From Byssochlamys sp. IMV 00236 (Eukaryota > Ascomycota > Eurotiomycetes > Eurotiales > Thermoascaceae): a stretch of 34,049 nt of DNA. The translations under genes were made by a program, and so were the position numbers. The notes beneath the pieces are model-generated. The model did no database searches. It worked only from the letters and a program-made list of their open reading frames with translations, and had not been told where the DNA came from. The number at the start of each line of letters is the position of its first letter. Position 1 is the stretch's first letter. The stretch is from contig MSJH02000085.1 of NCBI GenBank assembly GCA_001931875.2, forward strand, positions 1 to 34,049, given 5' to 3'. Positions 19,901-31,425 of the stretch are shown piece after piece.

Positions 19901-20426
19901 TGGTAAGCGTTTACCACGTGTACTTTGAATATGTCATGTCCGTTCTGCTACCATCCCGATACTATGTTCAGTGTGTGTAACATGAGTAAAAGTAGAAAAA
20001 CAGGTTGCCATGACAAATACAGAATCAATTGCAGTAATTTTTAAATTCCACCCTAGCCAAGAACTGGGTTACTGTAAAAATGATCGCAACTAAGGGGTAG
20101 CAGACAAAAAATAGGTTAAAAAAAGGAGGGGATGAAAAAGGGAATTGGGGAAGGAGTATCCAAGGAAAAAAAAAGGGCAACGTAGCATAAAAAGGTTTTA
20201 TTTAAAATGGAATATAGTATGTCGTACATAACTTTTAAGCAAAACAGAAAAAATCGAAAGATTGGGTTTTAGATGGTCTCGGCTCCGAAACGTAAGCGAT
20301 AACTAGCAAAGCCAGAAAATTTTTCTTTCTTTTCTTTTATTCACCTTTTTTTTTTTTTACAAAGCAAACACTCCTTTCCTTTAGAGCTTGTTTTATGCAT
20401 AAAACTACATTCCTTTATTAAGAAAG

Positions 20427-23286
20427 ATGACTACAGAATTACTTGAAATAGAAAAGGCATATCTTGAGAAATTAAACATAATCAATTCTGTAAATAGTAA
20501 CTGCATGTCAATGTGTACCTGTTTAATCATTTTTATCAGGAACTATCACCCCAGTGGCTGAAAGAACAAGAAGATAATTCAAACTTGATAGAACTATTGA
20601 ATGTTTTCCAAGATATTCAGAAAGTGCACACCGAGATTTATAATGTAAATAGTATATGCAGCTCTCCTCTTGTTCGTTTTATTAACTTGTTTTCTTTGTT
20701 GTAGAAGCTTGAAACACTCAATGAAATAGATGATGGGTTTGTTTTATATTTAGTAAATATCCACAGAAAACAATCATTCTCCTGTCTCCTTAAACCTCTT
20801 TTTTATTTTTAGATCGAAGAAATCAAGTCTGCTTATTCCAGGTATTCTGATCATTTCATTTGTAATTTGAGCCAATGTCAAGATATTCTCTGTACGCCGT
20901 CGATCAAACAAAAACTCAGTGTAATTTATAAATAATGATGCGTCTTTGAATCATTTATCCAATCATCAATCTAGGATTTAAACCAGCATCAACAAAATGA
21001 AATATCACTCGATACACTATTTGATGCTCCTTTGAAGCAACTTATCATTTACAAATCCTATTTTAGTGTAAGTCTTTCTTCTTTCCTCCCTTTCTTTCCT
21101 TCTTCTTTTACTCACTTCTTTCCTTTCTTCCTAATCTTACTTTCCTTTACCCTCACAACACTCATTCCACTCTTTATTTCCCTTTTTCAATCCACAGGAA
21201 ATCACCAATACACTCAATCCATCAACTTTATTGCAAGCAAATCAATTGTTTGATACTCTCATGAATTCCATTATCCGCTTAGATCCAATAGATACCTCAA
21301 ATGTAGTTGATCTCTTTACTGAAAAGCCTATCCTTAATTATCAACTTGAGCCTATTTCAAAAATACTATTTAAACATACCTTCTACTGCATCGAGCTTGA
21401 AGAGCATGTTCAAGTCTTACTCACCAAGACTCATCTTGTCATCTCTACAGATAATAATCATTTACTATGTCCATCCATTTTAATTGACCATGTCCGCGTA
21501 CGATCCACTCAGTCCGACTGCAATGACGAATACTGGCTTCAATTTTTAATCCAAGAGCGAAAGGCTTTGACTTTGAAGACAAGTTCCAAAGAAGATCGTG
21601 ACCTCTGGCTTGTTTCAACTCAGCCCTCCGCCTGGTCACCTCTCGAGCAGACAGTCATTTCGCGAAGCCGCCCAAAGCCAATAAAGACCACTGATATTTT
21701 CAGCTTTTACAATGATCCCGAAGGAGGAATTTCGCCTCTCGAAAGCTCCGACGAAGAAGACTCAACGAGTGACACTAAAAGAGAAGAATATACGTATTCA
21801 GGTAACCTTTTGAATATAAAAATAGGACAAAGACAATAACCTTTTCTTTTTTTCCCTTTTTTCTGTTTTTATATATCCTCATCGTACACAGCCACGCCAT
21901 CAGACACAATGCAAAAAGCCATTACTCCTTCTCCCCCTCCTCTTCCTCAGCACTCTCAAGTACCCGATCCTACCCTGAATAAACCACTTCCTGTTCGCAA
22001 CCATTCATTAAAGCAACTCCCTGCGACACCTCCTGAAACTATAACAACAGCAGAAACCACAACAGCGTCGCAAAAGAAGCCTTCCTTTATGCGCTCTGTC
22101 CTATCTGTTGTTGGTTCACCCCGTCTTAGAAAATCTCAGAGCATTACACCTTTGCCTAGACAAGCTCCAATTACACTCAATCAAAGTTCTGTGTCTCTCG
22201 ATCGACAGACAATACCAACTCCACAGCGTAATTCATCCCTGCTGGATCCTGCACAGCAACCGCGTGGCTCATACCTCTTGCATCATCAATCATCCAACTC
22301 CTCATTTTCATCCAGTCAGTCCAGTCTAGCCACACCTCCGCTCAGTCGTTCGTCCAGCCCAGGGTCCTCGACTCCGATCAGTCGTCTTCAGACACCTACC
22401 TCACTCTCTTCAGCAGAGGACTTAGAGGATCAACAAAGATCAACTCCTCCTGCAAGCGTAAGTTTTATGAAACATAAGCCCACACGTGTATACTTAAATA
22501 TATTTATAGCCCGATATGCAGCTTCGCAATACAATAAAGCAAGTGATATATAGGGATGATCAATGCCAAGTGTTTCACTGGAAAGACGAATCTTGGTATG
22601 CAGTAGAAGACGACCAATGTGTCCTGGAGGTACGACAGACCTATTCCAATCGCACATGTATCACCATCCATATGATGAATACCCGACAAATGTATTTGAA
22701 CGCATGGATCCTGCCCGATACGTCAATTCAACGTATTAGTGACACAGACATCAATTTAACCGTTCAGTTTGGGGGAGTTGAGGATAATTACTTGTTCCAT
22801 TGTGCAACCAAGGATAGTGCCAGTCAACTCGATCAAGTTCTGCAGCAGGTGCATTTAGAATCCGCTCAGCTACCTATGACGGATACCGTCCGCGGCTCAC
22901 CACCTTTGCTCGACGAACCAACTCAGCAAGAGGAGGATTTGGAAAAATCCCTAAAATTAGCATTACAGTGTAAATGTAAACTATACATACAAAGCAGTAG
23001 TGCCAAATGGAGTAGTTTTGGAAGTGTACATATGAAGGTATCACAGCATTATACAACCAAGAAAATGCACATGGCAATAGAGTCGCATAAGGGCGGCAAG
23101 GTGACCAAATTGGTGAGTGCTATGGTACAAAGCCGAAATGTAGAGAGGCTTGGACCAAAGCGAATTACCTTCTTGTTTGTTAATGACAAGACCAGTGTCG
23201 TCTACATGGTACAAGTACGTGAAGAGTTGACAGGTGATAAAATCATTGAATATCTTAAAGAAAAGAATGCAGAAAATGGTTGGTAA
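20427..23286 (+). CDS. Rho guanine nucleotide exchange factor (DH-PH) with novel C-terminus
   Basis: The eight exons are 20427-20489, 20540-20644, 20705-20752, 20813-20920, 20975-21067, 21198-21801, 21892-22457 and 22510-23286, giving 787 aa. Residues 1 to about 175 look like a compact Dbl-homology domain: the start TTELLEIEKAYLEKLNII is the usual first helix and DAPLKQLIIYKSYF lies where the conserved P-x-x-R-L/Y helix falls. Residues about 185-285 resemble a PH domain ending with a W in EDRDLWLVS. A Ser/Pro/Thr-rich linker follows (about 290-530). The last 258 residues hold a further globular region with PH/RanBP-like strands (QVFHWKDESWYAVEDD) that I cannot name. The role is presumably activation of a Rho/Cdc42-type GTPase. 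The target is unknown. The DH match is divergent, so the family call is good but not certain. Confidence 0.8.
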
Positions 23287-23480
23287 TTTTTTCTTTCTCT
23301 CTTTTCTGCTTCCTTACCGCATATACATATATACATATACCATTTTCCCCCTTCTTTTTTTTTGTCTTCTTTGCCTCTTTCCCCCCTGTCTTTTCATTCG
23401 TGTAATATTTATATGTTATTTTCTTTGCATCCATTGATAATAGTAAAAAGAAATGCTTTTTATACACATATATACTTTAT

Positions 23481-25666
23481 TTACAAGACTTTTGATTTCA
23501 AATGTTTGACCCATTCTTTACCACCAGCTAGTTTCTCCAAGTAAGGATGATCCATATAAGTCCATTCGACTGTCCATGGCTCACCTTCTTCAAAGCTCAA
23601 GATTTCATTCCAATCGGCAAAAAGGGGTGTGTTGTCTAGTGGTATGTTGCGCCCATTTTTGGTAGTAATCTTGGTTACTTTTCGTGTCTGATATGTAGCT
23701 ACGATATGAATACGCTCTGCTAGCGTTTTGCCTGTATCGGTCGGGTGAATACGAATCCAGACCCTTTGTCCAGGATTGACGCTTGCAACAGTGATATGTC
23801 GATCTTCTTTGTTTGCTATGTAAAAAATAAACATTAGATTTTTTTCCTCTTTTTTTTTTTTTCTTGTACTATACCTGATTGTGGCACTGTAGGTAAATCC
23901 TTATCCACAGAATAGTATCCATATTCATTCGAAGGTACTGGCGCTCCTGCTCTCAGTATGTTGGTAGGAAACACTTGTTTTGGCGGTTTATCGTCGTCAT
24001 CATCATCTGGTCGCACTAAAGGGCGAACAGGTTCAATTTCCTTTGATTCCTTTTCAGCATATGATCTATCTGCGCTTTCCTTTTCGGCGTATAGTCTCTC
24101 TGTGCTTTCCTTTTCAGCATATGGTCTCTCTGTGCTTTCCTTCTCAACATATCCTCTAGTCCATGTTTGCTCGGTCTTTTCCTTGCTTGTGACTACTACA
24201 GCTTCATTTTTTTGCTCAACCTTCTCTTCGGTTGCTAATGGGTATATGTGAAGCGTAGGATCGACTATCTGTATCTCTTTCACTGCATTCGTATCATCAA
24301 ATGGATTATCTGAGCTTTCGGCCATCATCTTTTTACTGTTTTTCACATATACCATGTCAGAAAAATCGTATTTACTACTAGCACTGCTTTCATCGTCGCC
24401 ATGATCATCAATAATTGTCTTTTTGGGTGCAAGTGGTACACCTTGTTCAAATTTTTCCTCTTGATTTGGCTTTAGTGACAAGAATGAATCTGATGTCTTG
24501 TAGTATGGACTACTTGCATTCAATGTCATCACAGGATGTACTGAGGCTTGCTTTGGTTGGTATGGTGTAGTCATATTTTGAGCATGCGTTTGAACTGGTT
24601 CGACTGATTTAATGTACTGTGGCTGTGACAGAGGTAGGGCAATAGGCTCGCTTTGTGTGCGAATTGAATGTGCATATGGCTCAGGCATGGATAAAGCTAA
24701 AGGTACGCTCTGCGTGGTGGGATTGTTTGTTTTGATGTGATAAGGTTCCTTTTTTGGGTAACTGATCGGTGTCACTGGTGGACGTTGGATCTGTGCTGTA
24801 TTGTCGATAGCTGACGGATGGGTTTGAGTAGGGTGAGGCTGTGGCATATGATGCTGGTTAGTGCTGTTGTTGTTTGTAGGCGGTACATGAAATTGATTTA
24901 TGCTAGCTGTAGGTTGCTGTTTCTTCTTTTGTGAAGATAATGGCGGTGGCGGTGAATGAACAGTAGGAAGACTGCTGGATGCTTGCATTGGTGTGTGAAA
25001 CACTGGAGTATTTGTTTTATTATTGTTTGGAGGGTTTTGTGCAGGCTGGACATTATTTAAAGATGAGGATGACGTTGGACGTGGCTGAGATTTTGAGTTG
25101 TTTGTAGCTGTAGATGATAAAGTGCTTGATGTTGGTAGCGTGGATGGCTTTTGCGCAGGTGTATTAAATACATTACTAGAGACGACAGGAGAGGTTACCT
25201 GCATTGTTAAACCTGGCTTATAGTGCAAGTATGATTTACTCGGAAGCGATGAGTTTCTATTTGATATGCCATAAAGGGGAGAGATTGAAACAGAGGATCT
25301 GGATTTCCCTGATATACTTTGAGAAGAGGTAGTATGATCAGAAGAATCTAGAGAGAAGAACAGGGTCAGTCTTTAAGTATTACACCGATAGATTTACATA
25401 CCTAATGGGTGTGGATTGTACTCTCGCGGTTTAGTAGGTAACGGAGGAGGGTTTATTGATGGTGTAAATGGGTTACTTGCATCACGATTTGTAGTCTCTT
25501 CTCTTTCCAATTCATCTTGTAATGCTTTAGCTATAGCTTCATCATTCAGTTCCTGTTCCCTTCTACGAGCCAATTCCTTTTCCCATTCGATTTCGGCTTC
25601 TTCTTGTAACTTTTTAACAAGTTTCAATGATTTGCGTTCTTTACCGATATCAAATAAATTTCTCAT
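23481..25666 (-). CDS. Proline-rich NPF-motif protein of unknown function
   Basis: The three exons on minus are 25666-25402, 25347-23875 and 23815-23481, giving 690 aa. I do not recognise the family. Residues 10-60 form a charged helix with a UIM-like segment (NDEAIAKALQDELEREE). NPF tripeptides occur at 65-67 and 436-438, and a PPPLPTKP SH3-type ligand at 73-80. Residues about 130-380 are low-complexity, rich in Pro, Ser, Thr, Asn and Gln. A four-unit decapeptide repeat (consensus YAEKESTERx) lies around 487-525, followed by an acidic run. The last 111 residues are folded-looking and well structured (RVWIRIHPTDTGKTLAERIH, IPLDNTPLFADWNEI, WTVEWTYMDHPY). NPF plus proline motifs suggest an endocytic or actin-patch scaffold, an inference only. 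It converges on the RhoGEF gene, about 195 bases apart. Confidence 0.85.
24046..24165 (-). repeat. Four 30-bp in-frame tandem repeats
   Basis: Four consecutive 30-base units on minus encode the decapeptide repeats VEKESTERPY, AEKESTERLY, AEKESADRSY and AEKESKE inside the proline-rich protein. The unit length is a multiple of three, so changes in copy number keep the frame. Confidence 0.9.
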
Positions 25667-26649
25667 AAGAAAATATAAAAAAATGAAAAAGGCGAATAAA
25701 GAACCTTTTTATCCATTCTGTGTTACTCAATCTGTTTTATAATTAGAAACAGGTCATCTTTTTTCTTGGCAGTGAGGATTGACACTGAGGATTTACCGTT
25801 TTGTTTGTAGAAATGGTTTCCTTAAGGTATATTTAATAAAGATCAAAGAAAAAGAGAAAAGATGCAAATCAACCAAGAGGTTTTTTTTAGGTCATTCAAA
25901 ACTTTGCGTGATGATTCCTTTTTTTGTTGGCTCGATCCAACGCTTACTTTGAATGTTTAGATATATGCGAGCATTGTGAGCACATGATGCTCTTTTTTTA
26001 CATACTTCTGCCTTAACCAGTTTGAAGAAGACAAGAGTTATCTAAAGATTCTATAAAAAAATTCAATCAAAAAGTTAAAGTATGGCTATTTAATAGGGAA
26101 TTTGCCTCAAAAATAAAACGTCTAGTTTTTAGCAAAATGTCTAAGTAAAATCCTGGTTTGAAATGAAGCATTAAACTTTAACCAATAATTTTAACCAATT
26201 AGAAAATAAGCCTAAGAAAAAGACTAGTTTTCATAACTAACGGGCCCTGTACCTATCACAATAGAAAATTAAAAAAGAAAAGGAAAGGTAAGACATAGAG
26301 AGAGAGATCGGCTGTTTAAAAAAAAAGAAGCAATGAAGCTAGCCAAGACAATACTAATGGCACAGATTATGATTGGAAAGTGTAAAGACATAGTTTAATG
26401 ATAAGGAGTGTATTCCAATTGGATCACATCAATTTCCTTGTGAGGTCCCACGGAGGAGAGAATGAAGCCAATAAGCTACAAGGCCAAGAGATGTATATAA
26501 AGACAGATTTTCCAGAATAAACGTTTCGTTAGGAAAGAAGAAAATGAAGCATTTCTTGGGTTAAGAGTGCTATTAGTCATGCATAATTTTTCTGTCCAAT
26601 AAGGCATCAATTAAAGAATAGGCTTATTTTTTCTTTTTCTTTTCGCGTT
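25667..26649. other. Divergent upstream region
   Basis: This is about 1 kb between the NPF-protein start (minus) and the CENP-H-like start (plus). It is AT-rich. A short inverted repeat GAGCAT...ATGCTC lies near 25970-25993. A 26-codon open minus stretch ending at 26395 looks coding by eye but has no start or partner exon. I see no RNA gene. Confidence 0.5.
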
Positions 26650-27442
26650 ATGAGCAGTCTTACAGAGAAAGAGAAGCAGATTCTTGATTCACATAGGGAA
26701 ATACTTTGGTTACAAAGACAAATAGAAGAGTATGAACAAGAGGCAGAAGGTGAAATTGATCTAGCAGAGATTGCAGCAGAAGAGCTGTCAGATCAAGTTG
26801 ATCAATACAATAATCACATTTCAACATTACGATCTCATCTTGATTCTTTGGTACAAATGAACGAAATCAAAGAGCGACTTTTAGTCAACATGGACGCGCA
26901 CTATTTCTCGGCTAAGGCTTTATACCCTAAAATAAGCAATCACCATAGCAACGCCTTAAAAAAGTCAACCGAAGAAAAGATCAACCAACGTGATGCACGA
27001 GTCGTGGAGTTTATGAAGCTCCTGCAGGAATTTTCTGCAAAAAAAAATGAATTAATACAGATACAGCGAAAACTGATACAACAGCATATTAAAAATAAGG
27101 AAATCAGTAAAGAAATTCAGGAACTAAAAGAACATGAGATTTCACAAGTTCAAGATAGTCATGAGCAACTATCTCAGGGGTAAGCATACAAAAAGAATGA
27201 ACTATGTTGTTCAATATAATAATGGTTCACGGTAGTATAACCGAGGCTATAAACCAACTATTGACAGTGAGAGGTGTTTTGCTGGTAAGTCCAGATGCAT
27301 TCTGAGAAAATCAACAACTCATATATGCCTATATTAGGGGCTCATTTTGGAAAGTGATATCGATTGGGAAGGAGATGACAGATGGAGAGAAACAGTGCTT
27401 AGAATAGGCAGTGAACCGCCTACGAGCACACTATTTCCTTAA
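26650..27442 (+). CDS. CENP-H-like kinetochore protein
   Basis: The three exons are 26650-27179, 27236-27284 and 27338-27442, giving 227 aa, near the size of animal CENP-H (about 247). Residues 1 to about 175 are almost wholly coiled coil (KEKQILDSHREILWLQRQIE and onward to KNKEISKEIQELKEHE). The C-terminus encoded by exons 2 and 3, ITEAINQLLTVRGVLLGLIL then ESDIDWEGDDRWRETVLRIG, matches the CENP-H/Fta3 tail pattern of hydrophobic helix, S-x-I-D/N-W, D, then VL. That would place it in the inner kinetochore CCAN complex. The assignment rests on this short tail. Without exons 2-3 it looks like an anonymous coiled-coil protein. The stop lies 27 bases from the convergent Sec2 gene's stop. Confidence 0.75.
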
Positions 27443-27469
27443 ATAAAAAACGAGATCATGCTTTTTTAA

Positions 27470-28650
27470 CTATTTAATTAATGTATCTAAATTGCATTGA
27501 TTTGCAAGAGGAGAGGGAGGTAATTTAGGAGTATTTGGTCCAGCCAAACTACTACTATCAGATAAATAAGGGTCTTCTTGGTCAATAGCATCATCATCTA
27601 CTGAATTCAGTAGCACAGGTAGAGCACCCATTCTATTGTCATCACAATGATGTCAGTACCATATCAACGCTAGTTATGTTTGTATTACCTTGAATAGAAC
27701 ATCTGTAACCTTAGTCGAATATTTTCAGCGTACAAGTCGTGTATGGATCTGTCAGAATATAGACCTAATTGTATATTTCGAACAAAGACAAAGAAATCAC
27801 ACACGGCTACTAATCTATCTCTGCAATACTGATCAATCAACAGCCAATTGTCTTGTTCATTCAATCTAAATCTATAGTTTAGTTGGGGTTGTTGTCCCTG
27901 TTCGCTTGTAGTACAAATCGACGATGATGATCTTCCGCATGCTGAGCAACATAGATTTGATTTATTACTTAATCTATTCCACAAACTAGGACTTGGAGGC
28001 ATGGCGTCAGTTGCGTTGATATGTTCAATAAAGCACGGTTGCCTTGACAACGAGTCAATCATCTTCTTGGTTGAAAGCTTTGACTGTGGTCCAAACCGTA
28101 AGCAAGGCTCAATGTCTTCGTTCAAGCAATACTTCATGAAGCTGGTCTGATTCAGTTTCTTTATTGTCAATTGTTTGCTATCAACAAATTCGCGAAATAA
28201 TTCCAATTGAATATCATCGAACGGGCTCTTTTTGGCTATAACAGGCATTGATTTGGCTTTATTCTGTCTCTTTTTCCTTTCTTCATCATGCATCTCCTCT
28301 GTCGCTTGATCGGCCGACAATAAACGTAACCTTAACTCATGAAGTTGCGTCTTTTCTGCGACCAGATGCTCCTGTGTTTGTCGCAACTCATTTTCTAATT
28401 GATATCGTGCTCTTTTCTCTGCTGCAACCATCTCATTGGCTTCTTCAAACAATCGTTGACTTAGTTCTTCTAATTCATGTTCTACAAGATCCTTTTCATG
28501 TTGTATGTTGCCTACACGTTCAATTTCTGCTACATATTTCTGATTGAGCGCTTGAATATCCATTGATAATCTCTCTAATTGTTCATCTTTTGTAGCCAAT
28601 TCTTGCTTTAAAGATTGAATGATTGTACTGCAATGTTCACAAGTTGACAT
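27470..28650 (-). CDS. SEC2: Sec2/Rabin8-type Rab guanine nucleotide exchange factor
   Basis: The two exons on minus are 28650-27689 and 27632-27470, giving 374 aa. The N-terminal half is a long coiled coil containing the Sec2 GEF signature ELEELSQRLFEEANEMVAAE (about 59-78), the segment that binds Sec4/Rab8 in yeast Sec2 and mammalian Rabin8/GRAB. Residues 1-8 carry a CxxC (MSTCEHCS). The C-terminal half contains a conserved-looking cysteine cluster LCCSACGRSSSSIC, then CRDRLVAVCDFFVFVRNIQL and a helical end, as in Rabin-type proteins. The tail encoded by exon 2 is acidic then proline-rich (PNTPKLPPSPLANQ). The expected role is to recruit and activate an exocytic Rab on secretory vesicles at growing hyphal tips. 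The role in this fungus is inferred. Confidence 0.88.
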
Positions 28651-28812
28651 TTTTATAAAAAATATAATAAATAATAATAAAAAGGATAAAAAATGAAAAA
28701 TTCAAGTGCCTTTAATAAATCCCAAAATAGAGGATTTAAAAAAAGGGGACATGAAAAATAGTAAATGGGATGATGATTTAAACACCGTCGCATTGGACTT
28801 TTTTTTCTGCAA

Positions 28813-30667
28813 ATGACTTCAAGCTTGATTTTACAGTGCATCGAGGGCCAAGTCACTTCTGAGCAACTTGAAAAAGAATTAGAAGGCTTGATTCAAACAA
28901 CATTAAGAGATTCATCCTTTCGGTTAGTTTTAAATTTCATAAACTTATCAGAATAACAAACAGATCATAGAGTTCAACAAGGTGGTAAAAAGGAATTCTG
29001 GATTTCGTTTTGTCCAGCAATCAACACAATAGAAAATAAACAATGTATTATCAACCTGCTAAAGTTTGCTAGAAATATCGTAGCAGGAGAATTAAGTAAC
29101 CAGAGGCTTGCATTGTAACTTGAATATATTTATTTTGCTTCTCTTTATAACCCTTTTCTTTAGTGAAAATGGAGCGTTAGACAGTATACAGAAAAGACTT
29201 ATAAACGAGACATATGATTATCAGAATGATAATACGCTAATATTACAAGTGAGTACACAAGCTATTTGTAATATCATTACTGGCAATCCAAGTGCTATCG
29301 ATTTTGTTTGGAAAGAATGGATGATGGATCAGTCAAAAGGAAGCATCTGGTGGTAAGAGTTATATATATATATTCGTTTTATCCATAACCATATTAATGC
29401 CTTTTATATACATAAAGTGATATACTATCAAAAAGTAACGATGATTTGCTCACCAGTGTATTTGTCCTTATTATCAATTGCATATCACAAAGCAAACAAA
29501 GATGGTAGAGAACACGCATGGAGATTCGATATTGGCTTATTGTTGCTGACTTTTGAATAGTGAATGGATGATGGAAAGCGAGGTTGGAAGAAAGCTACTC
29601 GGCCAAGTGTTGGATGATCTTGAGAGATTGCATGAAAATCAAGAAAGCAAGAATTTTGAATTAGGGTAAACTGAGATATTTATTGACAGGACACATTACT
29701 GATCTGAGAGTAGTTATGCTATATTCAGCGAATTGTTTACCTATGGCTATTTTAGACAATTATATACACTATTTACAAAGTGAGTTATATGCATTTACAT
29801 GATCCGCTTCAAAAGCTAACAAGTGGGTTATAGTAACACAGAAGTGATCAGTACACGGCAAACTATATTACTCAAACTATTGGATTCCAAGATCCATACA
29901 TATAAAGATATATTACCGCCTTTTATAAGTAGTAATGATTCCAAGTTCCTTTCAAGGCAATTTGAAACAGTAGCTACGGAAATCATTCAGGTTATTGTAT
30001 CCGTAAAAGAATCACAGCAACAAAAATCTGATTTACAAGTGGACCAAATGTCAAATCTGTATACAGCCATCATATTGCTATTTCAAATCATCAATCAACT
30101 ACTCTTATTTGAAGCTAAAGATTTGAAATCATCCATGATCGAAATAGATGCCATGCGCTTGATAACAGGTAATGTATAGGCATGTATAACTTTACTTTGT
30201 ATATATTTATGCTTCTTAAAGATATTTTGGGCTCCTTACAGACAATAAAGCTACCATCTGCAGAAACCGATCATCCGGAACAAGGATTCAACTTTCTCAA
30301 ACGAGAATGTGTACGAACTATAGGAACTCTTTGTTATGAAGATAAAGTGATGCAAGACAAGGCCCGTGAAATAGGCGCTATTCCTTTGATATTGAATCAA
30401 TTTAAAATAGATGATTCTAATCCATGTAAAATACTATGCATAATCTAAAAAAACAAGGGGATACCAACTAATTGGATTTATCTAGATTTAAGGGAATATG
30501 CTACATTAGCCATTCGAAATATTATGAAAGATAATATTGAAAATCAAAAGATGATTGAGCAATTAGAGCCACAGCAAGTGGAGCAAACGGATGAACTAGC
30601 ACAGATGGGAATCACGCCTGAATTACTAAAAGATGGCAAATTGCGCATTAAAAGGACAGAGTTATAA
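28813..30667 (+). CDS. ATXN10: Ataxin-10 family armadillo-like protein
   Basis: The nine exons are 28813-28922, 28971-29114, 29164-29352, 29418-29504, 29561-29665, 29729-29779, 29834-30168, 30222-30425 and 30486-30667, giving 468 aa. The C-terminal third carries the ataxin-10 domain: FNFLKRECVRTIGTLCYED, REIGAIPLILNQFKIDDSNP and YLREYATLAIRNIMKDNIEN. The N-terminal part shows helical repeat features, including LLKFARNIVAGELSNQRLA, also typical of the family. Fungal members are linked to cell division and septation. No activity can be deduced here. Intron 6 must use the TATAG ending at 29833, not the AAG at 29823, because the latter gives an immediate stop. It starts 162 bases from the Sec2 start and is divergent from it. 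Confidence 0.92.
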
Positions 30668-31425
30668 GAAAAGGGCAGAAGGGATAACATGTGTTTGATA
30701 AAAAAAAAAAAAAGTACAATTAGAATAATTTGATGCATGTACAAGAATAAAATGAGTCAAGACTATTTTAGTCAATTCATAATATCGACATGATAGCGTA
30801 TGTATAGGCTAGTTATAATCTGTTTGAATAGGCGTTTCTCTACTTTAAGCATTTGCTTTCCCTCCCCTTTTTTTTTTAATAATTTCCCTTATCTTTGGTG
30901 CAATGAAATGCTTAAAGGAGACACAATGGAACTTTATCTATTGTTGAAGAGAACTAGTAGACAGCAATATGTACAGACATCAATTAGGTAATGGTTGTTA
31001 CATAAGATATTTACTAGTAATCATGTGTGGTTCGTTTTAATCAACACTTTTTGCTAAAGCCTCCTGTCATCTTTATTGCTTATAATATAGACATAGCCTT
31101 TGCTATTATGACATAAATGCTTTTATAAAAAAAAAAGGGGGAGAAAGAGAGAAACATTGCACACTAGGGGTTGAATTAATCCAAATTGTATGTGTAATAT
31201 AAAACTATCTTTTACAAGACATGTATAAAAGACCTTCCAAGGCATGGCTTGGACACGCTGCATGAAAGAAAGTCATTCAGATCCAGTTCGTACTCGCGAG
31301 CCGTCAGTTTACGTCACGTAAAGCGGCATTTTAAACCCATCTCTTTTAGTGAGTTGCCAAATAGAACCCTCCAAACAATTTTTTCTTTTTCTTTTACTTT
31401 GCATTTTTCACGACAGATAGAGACT
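30668..31425. other. Intergenic region upstream of TOM70
   Basis: It holds the 3' flank of the ataxin-10 gene and the TOM70 upstream region. A TATAAAA at 31224-31230 lies about 200 bases before the TOM70 ATG, followed by a T/C-rich leader. The TOM70 frame stays open back to an ATG at 31249, but the leader sequence is not protein-like. I see no other gene. Confidence 0.5.

Larger units (their letters stand above)
13769..20426. other. 6.7-kb gene-poor interval
   Basis: Between the divergent HMG copy 2 and the RhoGEF gene I find no gene I can support. The interval is AT-rich with several short frames (for example 14226-14426, 16081-16275, 18231-18455, 19114-19320) that show no family features or splice partners. 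It does contain a repeated 19-nt motif, tandem palindromes, a perfect hairpin, a small imperfect inverted-repeat element, a G12 run and a cluster of coding-like fragments near 17.4-17.9 kb, each listed separately. Other intergenic gaps in this window are about 1 kb or less. Confidence 0.6.

Noticed and set aside
23958..24251. 97-codon plus frame opposite the NPF protein
   Set aside because: It is the antisense shadow of the decapeptide repeats and acidic run.
26395..26475. Minus stretch reading FILSSVGPHKEIDVIQLEYT
   Set aside because: Only 26 codons with no start or joinable exon. It may be chance.
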